A stretch of 64,000 nucleotides of DNA, taken from NCBI GenBank assembly GCA_019285715.1, contig CP079108.1, positions 3,611,001 through 3,675,000 on the forward strand, read 5' to 3'. Under the pieces are notes generated by a model. It saw nothing but the letters and a program-made list of their open reading frames with translations. It made no database searches and was not told the DNA's origin. Below, one piece after another: positions 56,501 to 64,000 of the stretch. Origin of the DNA: Sphingosinicellaceae bacterium. GTDB lineage: Bacteria; Pseudomonadota; Alphaproteobacteria; Sphingomonadales; Sphingomonadaceae. Within the stretch, counting starts at the first letter, position 1. Every line of letters begins with the position of its first letter. Made by a program: the position numbers and the translations under genes.

Positions 56501-56641
56501 GTCGTCGGCCGCACCGCCCTTGATCGTCGCGGTCGCCGCCGCCGTCGTGCGCTTGGTGTCGATCAGGGTCTCGGCATGCGTCGCGCCGGCGAGCAGGAGT
56601 GCGAGCGGGGTCAGGCAGGTCGACGCGAACAGTGTACGCAA
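53555..56641 (-). CDS. Autotransporter outer-membrane beta-barrel protein
   Basis: 1028 residues: signal peptide MRTLFASTCLTPLALLLAGATHA; a passenger of about 700 residues of Gly/Thr/Ala-rich beta-helix repeats (NSGTI, NEGTVKIT, ITNEGTV); and a C-terminal barrel of ~280 residues (from SRAYDAVVKAL), ending RASVAARAGVSFSL with the terminal aromatic/hydrophobic signature. Two acidic loops in the passenger (DTDKDGDLDGG near 95 and DTDPKNDDEDKDGIPDATEG near 285) look like calcium-binding repeats. It is 104 bases after the TonB receptor gene, probably in the same regulon. Adhesin or surface role is likely. Confidence 0.85.
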   Translation of the reverse strand: MRTLFASTCLTPLALLLAGATHAETLIDTKRTTAAATATIKGGAADDIRITSAGSITLGTGVGVTLSGVNKITNEGTVKITDANDAVGILAAMGSTGAILNSGTITVDETYVPVDTDKDGDLDGGLASGFRRTGIRTAGAFTGNVANTGGIGIEGNDSAGIALDGALTGSLSTSGTVAVVGDRSVGVRANAVSGAVRVAGTVTAQGKDAIGASFLGDIGGGLVVQGTLSATGYRATTLPADITKLDADDLLQGGPALSVAGNVAGGIILAIAPKDTDPKNDDEDKDGIPDATEGAAAVTSYGAAPAVRIGAADHAVTIGAVTGSTFGLVIDGSVSGLGVYKDVAATGLQVGGLGGAVTIAGGIAVNGTVQAISNNASATALRFGNGASVAEIRVAGVVGAAGGGVATATSTAIAIDAGATVGTIRNSGTVKAVASGVDGFATGIVDRSGTLTLVENSGTIAASGATATSARNVAIDLRANTAGAVVRQVAGAAGATAPSITGDILFGSGNDTLSLGGKSSFTGTTDFGGGSDQLSITEGSKFTGSLLRSGNLAVNVGSGALMLNTKGAVALGSLSVGAQGVLGVTIDAAAKTNTVFQVAGAASFAAGSQVALTLSNVSQAEGRYVIVQAGSISGAANLTASPMLLPFIFKSNVIAGSANEIAVELKRKTATELGLNDSQSRAYDAVVKALDSDAKVAGAFLDIADAKRFGTTLRQLLPDHAGGTFEAVTQGSRATARLLADPQGNLVEHGRWSTYLQQVAWGRSKSIASTAGFDVSGWGATGGGEIATGVGSFGGSLAYLHGKDADGGTDNEVGSDQYELAAYWRGQWHGFTANARVSGAKINFTGTRHFQGSIGSEAVSRDAEGKWDGSLLSASSAIAYETRFGRFTVRPVAAVDYYRLHEGGYTENGGGKAFDLNVDSRNSDELALSATLVAGLNFGDRTFVENWFRIETEGGRRQIVGGGLGDTTARFAGGDAFTLRAQDRTNGWIGRLRAVGGSGGFRLVGEVSAEQQQGRASVAARAGVSFSL

Positions 56642-56745
56642 GGCAACTTACTCCGGCACAGGCGGGGGAACGCGGGGTGCGCTTGCCTGTCAGGAGGGTT
56701 GACGATGTCGTAACCGGCCAGCCTTGGCGGCGGCCAGCAATTTTC

Positions 56746-59211
56746 TCAGAAGCGCGCGTCGATGCCGAGACGGAGGGTGCGCGGCCGCAACGGCGTGATC
56801 TGGTCGGCGCCGAGCGACTGGTACGGCGTGCCGAGCGCGAAACGGTTGCCGGTGCTGTCCGCCAGATTGGTCAGCGCCAGCGTCAGTCCGAGTTCGGGGC
56901 GGCCGACACGCGCGGTCAGCGCGGTATCCAGGTAGTTCCCCTGCGCCTCGCCGAGCAGCGGCCCGACGCCGAGCCGCGACGTGCCGGTGTAGCGCGCCGA
57001 CGCGCCGATCCGCAGGTCGAGGGTGTCGTTCAGCGCAGTGTGGTAGTCGATGCCGAGACGCGCCGTCACCCGCGCGACGTTGGGGATCCGGCGGAGCGGC
57101 GTGGCCAGCATCGGCGCGGCGGCCGAGGCTCCGTCGGCCAGCGCTGCGCTGGAGGCTATCGGCAGCGCCGCGCCGAGCAGCGCCACGCCGACCAGCGACT
57201 GGATGTCGGGGCTGGTGACCTTGCTGTCGTTGACGATCACCGCCGCATCGATCGACAGGCCCGGCATTGGCCGCCAGCCACCGGTCACCGCGAAGCTGTA
57301 AATGCGCCCGTCGCCGATGTTGGCGGTGGTCGGCAGGCCGTTGCCGTCGATGAAGTCGGCCTGGATGTCGCGCCACCGGGTCCGCGACACGGTTGCCGCG
57401 AGGTCGTAGTCGCCCTTGCCCGTGACGCCGGTGCGGACCCCCGCCTCGATCGTCGCGACGCGGTCGCTCTGGAAGCGCCGGACGAAGTCGGTGTCGACCG
57501 ACAGCCCGCCGGGGCGGAAGCCTTCGCCGTAGCGCGCGAACAACTCGATGGCACGGGTTGCCTTCAAGGTCGCCGACAGCGACGGCAGCACGCGGGTGTG
57601 TGTCCGGCTGGCGACGATGCTCTCGCGCGCCAGCTCGACGGTCTTGGCCAGCGCCTCGACGCTGGTCGGGACGTCCTCGACCCCGCCGGACAGCTTCGAC
57701 CGTGACAGCCGCGCGCCGCCGGTGATGGTCAGCCCGGCCAGCGGCACGACGCTGGCCTCGCCGAACAGCGTCGCCTCGTCGATGGTGTTGGCGACACCGG
57801 TGACCGGCGCGGGCGCGTCGAGCGGCCCGAGCGAGCGCTTCAGCCGCGCCCGGTTGTGGAGCAGGCTGCCGCCGAGCGTCCAGCCGAAGCCGTTCTCCAG
57901 GGGGCGCCACAGCCGGGTCTCGTTGGTGATCAGCGAGGTGTGGTTGCGCTGGTCGAAGACCCTGTCCTCGATGTCCGCGGTGGTAGCGTCGAAGCGCTCC
58001 GCCAGCGTCTGGCTGGCGATGCCGGTCGACGACACGAGGCGGACACCGTCCCACGCCTTGGTGACCACCAGGTCGCCGAGCCGATAGTCGGCGTCGAACC
58101 CCTGCGCGATGGCGCTGGCGTGGGTCAGCAGGGGCCGGCCGCGGTCGGCGTACTGGCTGTCGTCGCCGCGGATCGACTGGAGCGTACCGCCGAGGTCGAC
58201 GATCCAGTCGTCGCCGGCATCGAGCCGCAGCGCGATCCGGCCACCGGCGGTGCGCGTCCGGTTGATGTTGTCCAGATGGCGCTCGACGTCGTCGATATAG
58301 CCGCCCTCGGTGATCCCGTAGCCGACCATGCGGAGGCCGAGCTTGTCCTTGACCAGCGGCAGGTTGACCATGCCGCCGACGTCGCCGCTCGGATCACCGT
58401 GCTGGGTCGCCGAGACACCCGCCGAGATCGACGCCTCGGGTTCGCCGAGCCGTGGCGGGTTGCGGACGATGCGCAGGATGCCGCCGAGCGAGCCGGCACC
58501 GTACAGCGTCCCCTGCGGCCCTTCGAGGACCTCGACCGCGGCGACGTCGTACAGGCGCAGGTCGGGGTCGGGGGCGTTGTAGGTCAGGCGGACGTCACCG
58601 AGGTACTGGCCGACAGTCGCCTGGGTCGGGCCGGTGAAGCTCGAATCGGCGATGCCGCGGATGAACAGCTTGTTGCGACCGTCGCCGAGGTGGGTCGACG
58701 AGATGCTCGCCAGCCGCCCCAGCACGCTGTCGCTGCCGCCCTCGCCCCCGAAGCTCAGGTCGTTGCCGTCGAGGCGGGTCGCAGTGCCGGCGAAATTGGC
58801 GAACTGGAAGCCGCGTTTGGTCGCCGTGACCACGATCGGGGCGTCGTCGGCCACGGCGGCGCGCATGGCGAACAGGGTCGGCACGGCGGGAGCGGAGGCA
58901 ATCGCCCGGCGCACCACCGGGCGGTCGATGCGCCACGTGACGGCGTCGATCGCGACCAGCCGCGCGCCGCTCATCCTGGTCAGCCGGGCCAGCGCCGCCG
59001 CGACGCCGCGTTCCTTGATGGCGGGCACGCGCTGGCTCCAGAGCCCGTCGTCGCCGATCGCGACGCTGATGCCCGCCTGCCGCCCGAGCACCGCGACCGC
59101 CTGGCCGAGGGTCCCGGCGGGCAGGTCGAGCGTGGGCGCAGATGCGGCAATGGCCGCGACGGGTGTCGCGGCCAGCAGAGTGGCAAACAGGAGTGCGCGG
59201 GGCCGGGTCAC
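56746..59211 (-). CDS. TonB-dependent receptor with N-terminal STN signalling domain
   Basis: 821 residues. After a signal peptide (LLFATLLAATPVAAIAASA), an STN domain (about 28-78: TLDLPAGTLGQAVAVLGRQAGISVAIGDD in outline) links it to FecR. A TonB box-like APIVVTATKR precedes the plug (NKLFIRGIADSSFTGPTQATVGQYLGDV; VEVLEGPQGTLYGAGSLGGILRIV), then a 22-strand barrel ending TLRLGIDARF with terminal Phe. Ligand unknown: a siderophore is usual, but a carbohydrate is possible. The GTG at 59211 overlaps the FecR stop (GTGA). Confidence 0.93.
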   Translation of the reverse strand: MTRPRALLFATLLAATPVAAIAASAPTLDLPAGTLGQAVAVLGRQAGISVAIGDDGLWSQRVPAIKERGVAAALARLTRMSGARLVAIDAVTWRIDRPVVRRAIASAPAVPTLFAMRAAVADDAPIVVTATKRGFQFANFAGTATRLDGNDLSFGGEGGSDSVLGRLASISSTHLGDGRNKLFIRGIADSSFTGPTQATVGQYLGDVRLTYNAPDPDLRLYDVAAVEVLEGPQGTLYGAGSLGGILRIVRNPPRLGEPEASISAGVSATQHGDPSGDVGGMVNLPLVKDKLGLRMVGYGITEGGYIDDVERHLDNINRTRTAGGRIALRLDAGDDWIVDLGGTLQSIRGDDSQYADRGRPLLTHASAIAQGFDADYRLGDLVVTKAWDGVRLVSSTGIASQTLAERFDATTADIEDRVFDQRNHTSLITNETRLWRPLENGFGWTLGGSLLHNRARLKRSLGPLDAPAPVTGVANTIDEATLFGEASVVPLAGLTITGGARLSRSKLSGGVEDVPTSVEALAKTVELARESIVASRTHTRVLPSLSATLKATRAIELFARYGEGFRPGGLSVDTDFVRRFQSDRVATIEAGVRTGVTGKGDYDLAATVSRTRWRDIQADFIDGNGLPTTANIGDGRIYSFAVTGGWRPMPGLSIDAAVIVNDSKVTSPDIQSLVGVALLGAALPIASSAALADGASAAAPMLATPLRRIPNVARVTARLGIDYHTALNDTLDLRIGASARYTGTSRLGVGPLLGEAQGNYLDTALTARVGRPELGLTLALTNLADSTGNRFALGTPYQSLGADQITPLRPRTLRLGIDARF

Positions 59212-60155
59212 CCGGTCCGTTCGGCCAGCAGCCAGCCGTCCGCGACCGGCCGCACCTCGACGCCGAGCAACGGCCCGAGGCGGTTCATCACGGCGTTGCG
59301 GTCGCGCCCGAAGCTGATCACGCCGCGGAACTTGCGGGCCGCGACCGCCGGGCTGGCGGTGATGTGGGTGCCGAGATTGCGGGTCAGGTCCTCGGCGACC
59401 AGCGCCAGCGGCGTGCCCGCATAGACCAGCCGCCCGGTCCGCCACGCGCCGATGACACCGGGCTCGATCTCACCGATCACCAGCCTGGTATCGCGGTCGA
59501 CGACGTGGAGCGTGCGGCCCCCGGACAAATGGACGTTCTCGCCCTTCGGATTGTAGACCACCGCCCCTTCCGCGACCGCGACGTCGGTCGAGCCGTCACG
59601 CCGCACGACGTTGAACACCGTCCCCGCATCGACCAGCGTCGCGCCGCCGACGGCCAGCCGAAACGGGTCGGCGGCGTTGTGGACGACGGTGAACACCGCC
59701 TCGCCGTGGTCGAGGGTCACGGCGCGTGCGTCATTGTGGTCAAGGGTCAGCCGCGTACCGCCGTTCATCGCGACCTGGCTGCCGTCGGCGAGGGTCAGCG
59801 TCCGGGTCTCGCCCGCCGCAGTCTCGATATCATAGGGCGCAGTCCGGTGCCCCAGGGCGCCGTAGCCCAGAACGAGCAGCGACGCCGCGATCGCGCCACC
59901 AAGCCAGGCGCGGCGCGGGATCGCGCGGCGTGGCGCTGGCGCGAACAACGGGCGGGGTGCCCGCGGCACCAGGTCGTCGAGCTCACGCTCCGCGTCGGCG
60001 AGGGCGTGATAGGCATCAGCGTGGCCGGGCGACGTACCGAGCCAGGCGGCGAACGCCTCCCAGTCGGCGAACGCGGTCTCGCGCTGCCGGATCACCCAGT
60101 CGAGCGCCTGGTCGTCGATGGTCATAGGTCCGGACTTCGCGGGTTCAGGGTTCAT
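59208..60155 (-). CDS. FecR-family anti-sigma factor/sensor
   Basis: 315 residues. The N-terminal cytoplasmic part (ALDWVIRQRETAFADWEAFAAWLGTSPGHADAYHALADAE) binds the sigma factor; one membrane helix (AWLGGAIAASLLVLGYGAL) is at about 90; the periplasmic part has GETRTLTLADGSQVAMNGGTRLTLD and GRLVYAGTPLALVAEDLTRN, typical of FecR. It relays the receptor signal. ATG at 60155 has GAGGA 7 bases upstream. Overlaps the receptor by four bases. Confidence 0.93.
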   Translation of the reverse strand: MNPEPAKSGPMTIDDQALDWVIRQRETAFADWEAFAAWLGTSPGHADAYHALADAERELDDLVPRAPRPLFAPAPRRAIPRRAWLGGAIAASLLVLGYGALGHRTAPYDIETAAGETRTLTLADGSQVAMNGGTRLTLDHNDARAVTLDHGEAVFTVVHNAADPFRLAVGGATLVDAGTVFNVVRRDGSTDVAVAEGAVVYNPKGENVHLSGGRTLHVVDRDTRLVIGEIEPGVIGAWRTGRLVYAGTPLALVAEDLTRNLGTHITASPAVAARKFRGVISFGRDRNAVMNRLGPLLGVEVRPVADGWLLAERTG

Positions 60156-60218
60156 GGCATCCTCGTGCGCATGACGTTGCCGCGGTCCACGGGCCTTGAT
60201 GTCCTGTCGGCTTGGGCT

Positions 60219-60758
60219 CTAGTTGTCATCGAGGCGCTGCCTGAGTTCGATCATCGCACGGTAGGCGCGGCGCAGGTCGCTCTCGACCGTGGTCAGGCTG
60301 ATCCCGAATTCGCTCGCGAGGTCGCGCTGGGGAATGCCATCCAGCCGGTGCCGCCGGAACACCGCCGCGGCGCGCTCGCCGACGCCGTCGAGCACCGCCC
60401 GCGCCTGCTGCAGTTGTTCGCGCGCGATGAGGGCGCGCTCAGCCGCCGGCTCGGCGACGACGTCGACTTCGTCGCTCCAGGCATGATCGCGCTTCGCCGC
60501 CTGCCGCGCCGACCGGTAGCGGTCGAGCATCAGGTTGTTCGCAGCGCGGTACAGATACGCCAGCGGCTGCGCGACCGGGCCCGGAGGAGCCTTGCCGATC
60601 TTGATCCACAGTTCCTGCAGCAGGTCCTCCGCGGCGTCGCCGGCACCGTGGCTGCGCAGGAAACCGAGCAACGCTGCACGGCTGCCGAGGAACACAGCCT
60701 CGAGCCCATTGGCCGGCTCGGTTCCCGGTCCGGGACTGGTCGATGCAACACTCGTCAT
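60219..60758 (-). CDS. ECF sigma factor (FecI-like)
   Basis: 179 residues. Region 2 shows AAEDLLQELWIKIGK and PLAYLYRAANNLMLDRYRSARQAA; region 4 shows RAAAVFRRHRLDGIPQRDLASEFGISLTTVESDLRRAYRAM. It directs RNA polymerase to the receptor promoter when released by FecR. Chosen start is ATG at 60758; the frame is open to 60839 without family similarity. First gene of the surface-signalling set, with FecR 63 bases downstream. Confidence 0.92.
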   Translation of the reverse strand: MTSVASTSPGPGTEPANGLEAVFLGSRAALLGFLRSHGAGDAAEDLLQELWIKIGKAPPGPVAQPLAYLYRAANNLMLDRYRSARQAAKRDHAWSDEVDVVAEPAAERALIAREQLQQARAVLDGVGERAAAVFRRHRLDGIPQRDLASEFGISLTTVESDLRRAYRAMIELRQRLDDN

Positions 60759-60943
60759 TGAGGTCGCTGGACCTAGCCGAAAGGCTGCGGCGGCGATACC
60801 CATCGTGCTTGTCGGCGCTGGCCCCGCGTTTCGGCGCACCTAGTCAAACAATGTATTGCAGCCTCCGGTCGATCGACCGACAGGCGGACAAGCGATTGCC
60901 GGGGCTCACGCAGGTCCCGCACGATGCAAGCCTGGGAGGCAAG

Positions 60944-61363
60944 ATGGCGGACGGGTTCGCGCTGGCCGGAGCCTGCAACTGCGGGGCGGTTCGCTACACG
61001 ATCACGGCACCGCCGCTTTCCGTGATGGCCTGCCATTGCACGAGCTGCCGCCGCCAGTCGGGGTCGGCCTTCTCGGTCAACCTGATCATTCGCACCGAGG
61101 ACATGGCCGTCGAGGGCGCGATGGCGTCGTGGGAGGACCGCGACACCAACAGCGGCGCGCCGCTGTCGCGCGAGTTCTGCGGAAGCTGCGGCTCACCGAT
61201 CCGATCGGTGCCGTCGGTCAGCCCGCAATTCCTCGCGGTCAAAGCCGGAACGCTGGTCGAACCCGACCGATTTGCCCCGTCGATGCATATCTGGACCAGT
61301 TCCGCCCTGCCGTGGGTCGTGATCCCGGCGGACCTGCCCCAGTTCGCGCAGGGACCGCAGTAG
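60944..61363 (+). CDS. GFA/CENP-V family zinc-binding protein
   Basis: 139 residues. Cysteines in ACNCGAVRYTI, MACHCTSCRRQSGSAFSVNL and REFCGSCGSPIRS give the usual zinc ligands of glutathione-dependent formaldehyde-activating (GFA) proteins. Most of the family have no proven formaldehyde function. GGGAGG is 6 bases before the ATG. The next gene starts directly after its stop. Confidence 0.92.
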   Translation: MADGFALAGACNCGAVRYTITAPPLSVMACHCTSCRRQSGSAFSVNLIIRTEDMAVEGAMASWEDRDTNSGAPLSREFCGSCGSPIRSVPSVSPQFLAVKAGTLVEPDRFAPSMHIWTSSALPWVVIPADLPQFAQGPQ

Positions 61364-63703
61364 TTGCAAACCGAGTCCCGCCCCGCCGGAGCTGCGGAAT
61401 CCTTCGCTGTCGACCGTCCACTGGCGGGCATCCGCGTCGTCGACGGAGTGCGCGGGCCGCTTGCGGCGATCACCCGCTATCTGGCCGAGCTCGGTGCCAC
61501 CGTCGACCGCGTGGTCCCCGCCGACCCCGCGGATCCGTTCGCCGACATCGCCGCCAACATCGGCAAGCGCTCCTTCGGTGCCGCCATCGACAGCCCCGCC
61601 GCGCAGCCGCTGATCGCTGCTGCCCACGCCATCGTCGTCGAGGCCGGGCAATGTATCGACCTCGCCGCGCTGCGCCGCGAGCGCCCCGCGCTGGTGACCA
61701 TGACGGTCAGCGATTTCGGCACCGGCAATCCGATCAGCGGCTGGCAGGCGACCGACCCCGTCCTCCACGCGCTCTCGGGCGAGCTGTCGCGCTCGGGCAT
61801 CCGTGGCCAGCCGCCGCTGCTGCCGCCCGGCGAGCTGGCGTACCAGTGCGCCGCGTCGCAGGCGGCCTTCGCGCTCGTCGCGGCGCTGTACAATGCGCTC
61901 CGCACCGGCGTCGGCGACCATATCGACTATTCGGCGCTCGATGGCGCGGTGCAGGCGCTCGACCCCGGCTACGGCATCAACGGCAGCGCGACTATGGGAC
62001 GGCCCGCCCACCTGCTGTCGCGCGACCGGCCCTCGCGGGGGTTCTCGTACCCGATCCTGCGCTGCGCCGACGGCCATGTCCGGATCTGCATCCTCGCGCC
62101 GCGGCAGTGGCTGGGCATGTTCCGCTGGATGGGCGAGCCCGCCGCCTTCGCCGACCCAGCCTTTGCCGGCATCTCGCACCGCAACCGCTCGCCCGAGTTG
62201 ATGCCCGCGATCGCGGCGTTCATCGCCGAGAAGACCCGCGCCGAACTCGAGGCCGAGGGCGAGCGCCGCGGCGTCCCGATCGCGGCGGTGTTGACCTTCG
62301 CCGAGTGCATGGCCACCGAGCACATGCGCGCCCGCCACGCCTTCACCGAAGCCCGCCGCGACGACGGCACGGCCGTGACCCTGCCGAACGGGGTCGTCAC
62401 GGTCGAGGGTGAGCGCCTCGGTATCGCGCCCACCCCCACCGCTGCCGCTACCGAGCCGGACTGGTCGCCGCTGCAGCCCGCCACCGCGCGCATCTTCACC
62501 GGGCTCCGCGTCCTCGACCTCGGTGTCATCGTCGTCGGGGCGGAACAGTCGCGCCTGCTCGCCGACCTCGGAGCCGACGTCATCAAGGTCGAATCCCAGG
62601 CGTTCCCCGACGGCAGCCGCCAGTCTTACCTGTCCTACGGAATGTCGATCAGCTTCGTCACCGGACACCGCAACAAGCGCAGCCTTGGCCTCAACCTGCG
62701 CGATCCCGCCGGGCATGCGCTGTTCCTCGAGCTTGCCAAAAAGGCCGACGTCATCCTGTCGAACTACAAGCCGGGCACGCTCAAGTCGCTCGGCCTCGAC
62801 CACGAGCAGATCGCCGCGATCAACCCGGCGATCGTCATGGCCGACAGCTCGGCGTTCGGTGCGACCGGACCGTGGAGCACGCGCATGGGCTATGGCCCTC
62901 TGGTCCGGGCCGTGACCGGGCTGGCGACTGCGTGGCGCTACCCCGACGACCCCGAGGGCTTCTGCGACTCGGTAACGGTCTATCCCGACCATGTCGCAGC
63001 TCGGATCGGCGCGATGGCAGCGGTGGCCCTGCTGATCCGCCGCCTGCGCACCGGCCGCGGCGGCACCGCGAGCATTGCCCAGTCCGAAGTCATGCTGGCG
63101 CACTTCGCCGCCGATGCGGCACGGCTCTCGCAAGGCCAGCCCACCGGCGGCCCGCCCGACTGGCCCTGGCAGGTCTATCCGACGTCCGGCGACGACGAGT
63201 GGTGCGTGGTCACGGTGCGCGGCGGCGCGGACTGGAGCGCACTCGACGCCCTGGTCGGCGTCGGTGGCGACCCGCTCGACACTCCAGTCGCGCGGCTCGC
63301 GGCGCGTGACCGCATCGACGCCGCCCTCGGGCCGTGGCTGCTGGCGCGCACCGCCGACGCCGCGATGACCGAGCTGCAGGCCGCTGGAGTTCCGGCCGCG
63401 CGCATGCTCCGCGTCGCCGACCTCCCCGACTTCGCCTATTTCCGCGAGCGCGGCCTGTTCCGGACCGAGGCGCACCCGTTCCTGCCCGACGACTTCCTGA
63501 CCGAGCGCTGGCACGTCCCCAGCCTGACCAACGCCGAGCCGCCGACCCGCCCAGCGCCGCTCGCCGGCGAGGATACCGCCGAGGTCGTCGCGGACTGGCT
63601 CGGCCTCGATCCGGCGAAGGTCGAGGCCCTGATCGCCGCGGGGGTCATCGAACCGCTGGCGGAGGACGTGCGCGCCGCCGCCGAGGCCGCGCGCCGGGTC
63701 TAG
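61364..63703 (+). CDS. Double-domain CaiB/BaiF-family CoA-transferase
   Basis: 779 residues, about twice the usual ~390. The first class III CoA-transferase domain spans about 15-365 (LAGIRVVDGVRGPLAAITRYLAELGATVDRV; IDYSALDGAVQALDPGYG). The second runs from about 380 to 760 (LRVLDLGVIVVGAEQSRLLADLGADVIKVES; RNKRSLGLNLRDPAGHALFLELAKKADVILSNYKPGTLKSLGLDHEQI). The family moves CoA between acids, as in carnitine or formyl-CoA metabolism. The TTG at 61364 immediately follows the GFA stop. Each half may form one domain of the usual interlocked dimer. Confidence 0.88.
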   Translation: MQTESRPAGAAESFAVDRPLAGIRVVDGVRGPLAAITRYLAELGATVDRVVPADPADPFADIAANIGKRSFGAAIDSPAAQPLIAAAHAIVVEAGQCIDLAALRRERPALVTMTVSDFGTGNPISGWQATDPVLHALSGELSRSGIRGQPPLLPPGELAYQCAASQAAFALVAALYNALRTGVGDHIDYSALDGAVQALDPGYGINGSATMGRPAHLLSRDRPSRGFSYPILRCADGHVRICILAPRQWLGMFRWMGEPAAFADPAFAGISHRNRSPELMPAIAAFIAEKTRAELEAEGERRGVPIAAVLTFAECMATEHMRARHAFTEARRDDGTAVTLPNGVVTVEGERLGIAPTPTAAATEPDWSPLQPATARIFTGLRVLDLGVIVVGAEQSRLLADLGADVIKVESQAFPDGSRQSYLSYGMSISFVTGHRNKRSLGLNLRDPAGHALFLELAKKADVILSNYKPGTLKSLGLDHEQIAAINPAIVMADSSAFGATGPWSTRMGYGPLVRAVTGLATAWRYPDDPEGFCDSVTVYPDHVAARIGAMAAVALLIRRLRTGRGGTASIAQSEVMLAHFAADAARLSQGQPTGGPPDWPWQVYPTSGDDEWCVVTVRGGADWSALDALVGVGGDPLDTPVARLAARDRIDAALGPWLLARTADAAMTELQAAGVPAARMLRVADLPDFAYFRERGLFRTEAHPFLPDDFLTERWHVPSLTNAEPPTRPAPLAGEDTAEVVADWLGLDPAKVEALIAAGVIEPLAEDVRAAAEAARRV

Positions 63704-64000
63704 GCGGAGCGGGCCGGCCGCCACATCGGCATCAGCGGCGGGCAGCCCGGCGCGGGTATGAACGTCGGGCCGGGCACGAACCCCTGCCCGGCGTAGAAGC
63801 TGGTGTTCCGGGGGTTGCTGTTTTCGAGATAGCAATCGGTACCGGTCGCATCGCACTCCGCAAGAACCGGTGCCAGCAGCGCCTGGCCGAGCCCCTGCCC
63901 GCGCGCGCCCGGCGCCACCCCGACCGCGAACAGGTACAGGTGAGGCGCGACCGGGCGGTGCTGCTTCATCGCCGCATCGACCGCCAGCGCGCGGCGGACC
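63700..64000 (-). CDS. GNAT family acetyltransferase (5' end beyond window)
   Basis: About 100 residues of the C-terminal part are visible, entering at the window end with RRALAVDAAMKQHRPVAPHLYLFAVGV. The acetyl-CoA site is VAPGARGQGLGQALLAPVL (R.G.G.G motif); LENSNPRNTSFYAGQGF is the conserved last helix. It converges with the CoA-transferase: the two stop codons share the palindrome CTAG. Confidence 0.88.
   Translation of the reverse strand, partial: VRRALAVDAAMKQHRPVAPHLYLFAVGVAPGARGQGLGQALLAPVLAECDATGTDCYLENSNPRNTSFYAGQGFVPGPTFIPAPGCPPLMPMWRPARSA

Noticed and set aside
61193-63856. An 887-codon minus-strand frame opposite the CoA-transferase
   Set aside because: Biased composition and no domain; the plus strand carries clear CoA-transferase motifs.

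Overview
The window reads as a chromosomal segment of a GC-rich alphaproteobacterium, most likely of the order Sphingomonadales. The signs are the gene orders (str/S10/spc/alpha ribosomal cluster ending in secY-adk-rpsM-rpsK-rpoA-rplQ, obgE-proB-proA-nadD-rsfS-rlmH-ctpA, pyrE-pdxJ-acpS-lepB, bolA/DnaJ-like/cobS/cobT), a PEPxxWA-CTERM protein, a FecI/FecR/STN-TonB receptor set and frequent GTG/TTG starts. The order-level assignment is inference. No phage, insertion sequence or CRISPR array was seen.

Layout. 1-1.5 kb: the tail of an OmpA-like protein, a flavin reductase, and a DUF1398 gene broken by one in-frame TAG. 1.5-4.2 kb (minus): guaA, a small secreted protein and a hotdog thioesterase. 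4.2-23.3 kb (minus): one long translation cluster, rpsL-rpsG-(small membrane protein)-fusA-tuf, a terminator-like hairpin, then rpsJ to rplQ with secY, adk and rpoA. Two non-ribosomal small ORFs sit inside it: a 70-codon membrane/coiled-coil gene between rpsG and fusA, and a possible 34-aa transmembrane microprotein between rpmD and rplO. 23.6-31.7 kb: tRNA-Ser, hspQ, coq7, dsbB, a YqaA-like protein, a RelA/SpoT homologue, rpoZ, rpsD, a DsbA-like protein and an M48 peptidase.

31.7-41.9 kb holds the obgE-proB-proA-nadD-rsfS-rlmH-ctpA backbone, interrupted by a PEP-CTERM gene plus CDF transporter, a ParE/RelE-type toxin-antitoxin pair fused into the operon by overlapping stop/start codons, and an alpha/beta hydrolase where other alphaproteobacteria often have an M23 peptidase. 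The 415 bases between obgE and proB contain a palindrome, a good promoter and several strong RNA helices. This is the best candidate here for an undescribed element.

42-51.9 kb: a CsgG-like lipoprotein-type gene, pyrE, a serine hydrolase, pdxJ, acpS, lepB, two divergent glycine-zipper genes, cobT, cobS, a J-domain protein and bolA. 52-64 kb: an acyl-CoA dehydrogenase, tRNA-Thr, then (minus) ECF sigma, FecR, an STN-containing TonB receptor and a large autotransporter, which look like one cell-surface signalling and uptake unit. These are followed by a GFA enzyme, a double-domain CoA-transferase and a partial GNAT acetyltransferase.

Two families of long palindromic repeats punctuate the window. 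Family 1 (GTCATCCC...) has three copies, all between converging genes. Family 2 (CCCTCCCCT...) has three copies, two between converging genes and one inside the pyrE-pdxJ-acpS-lepB run.
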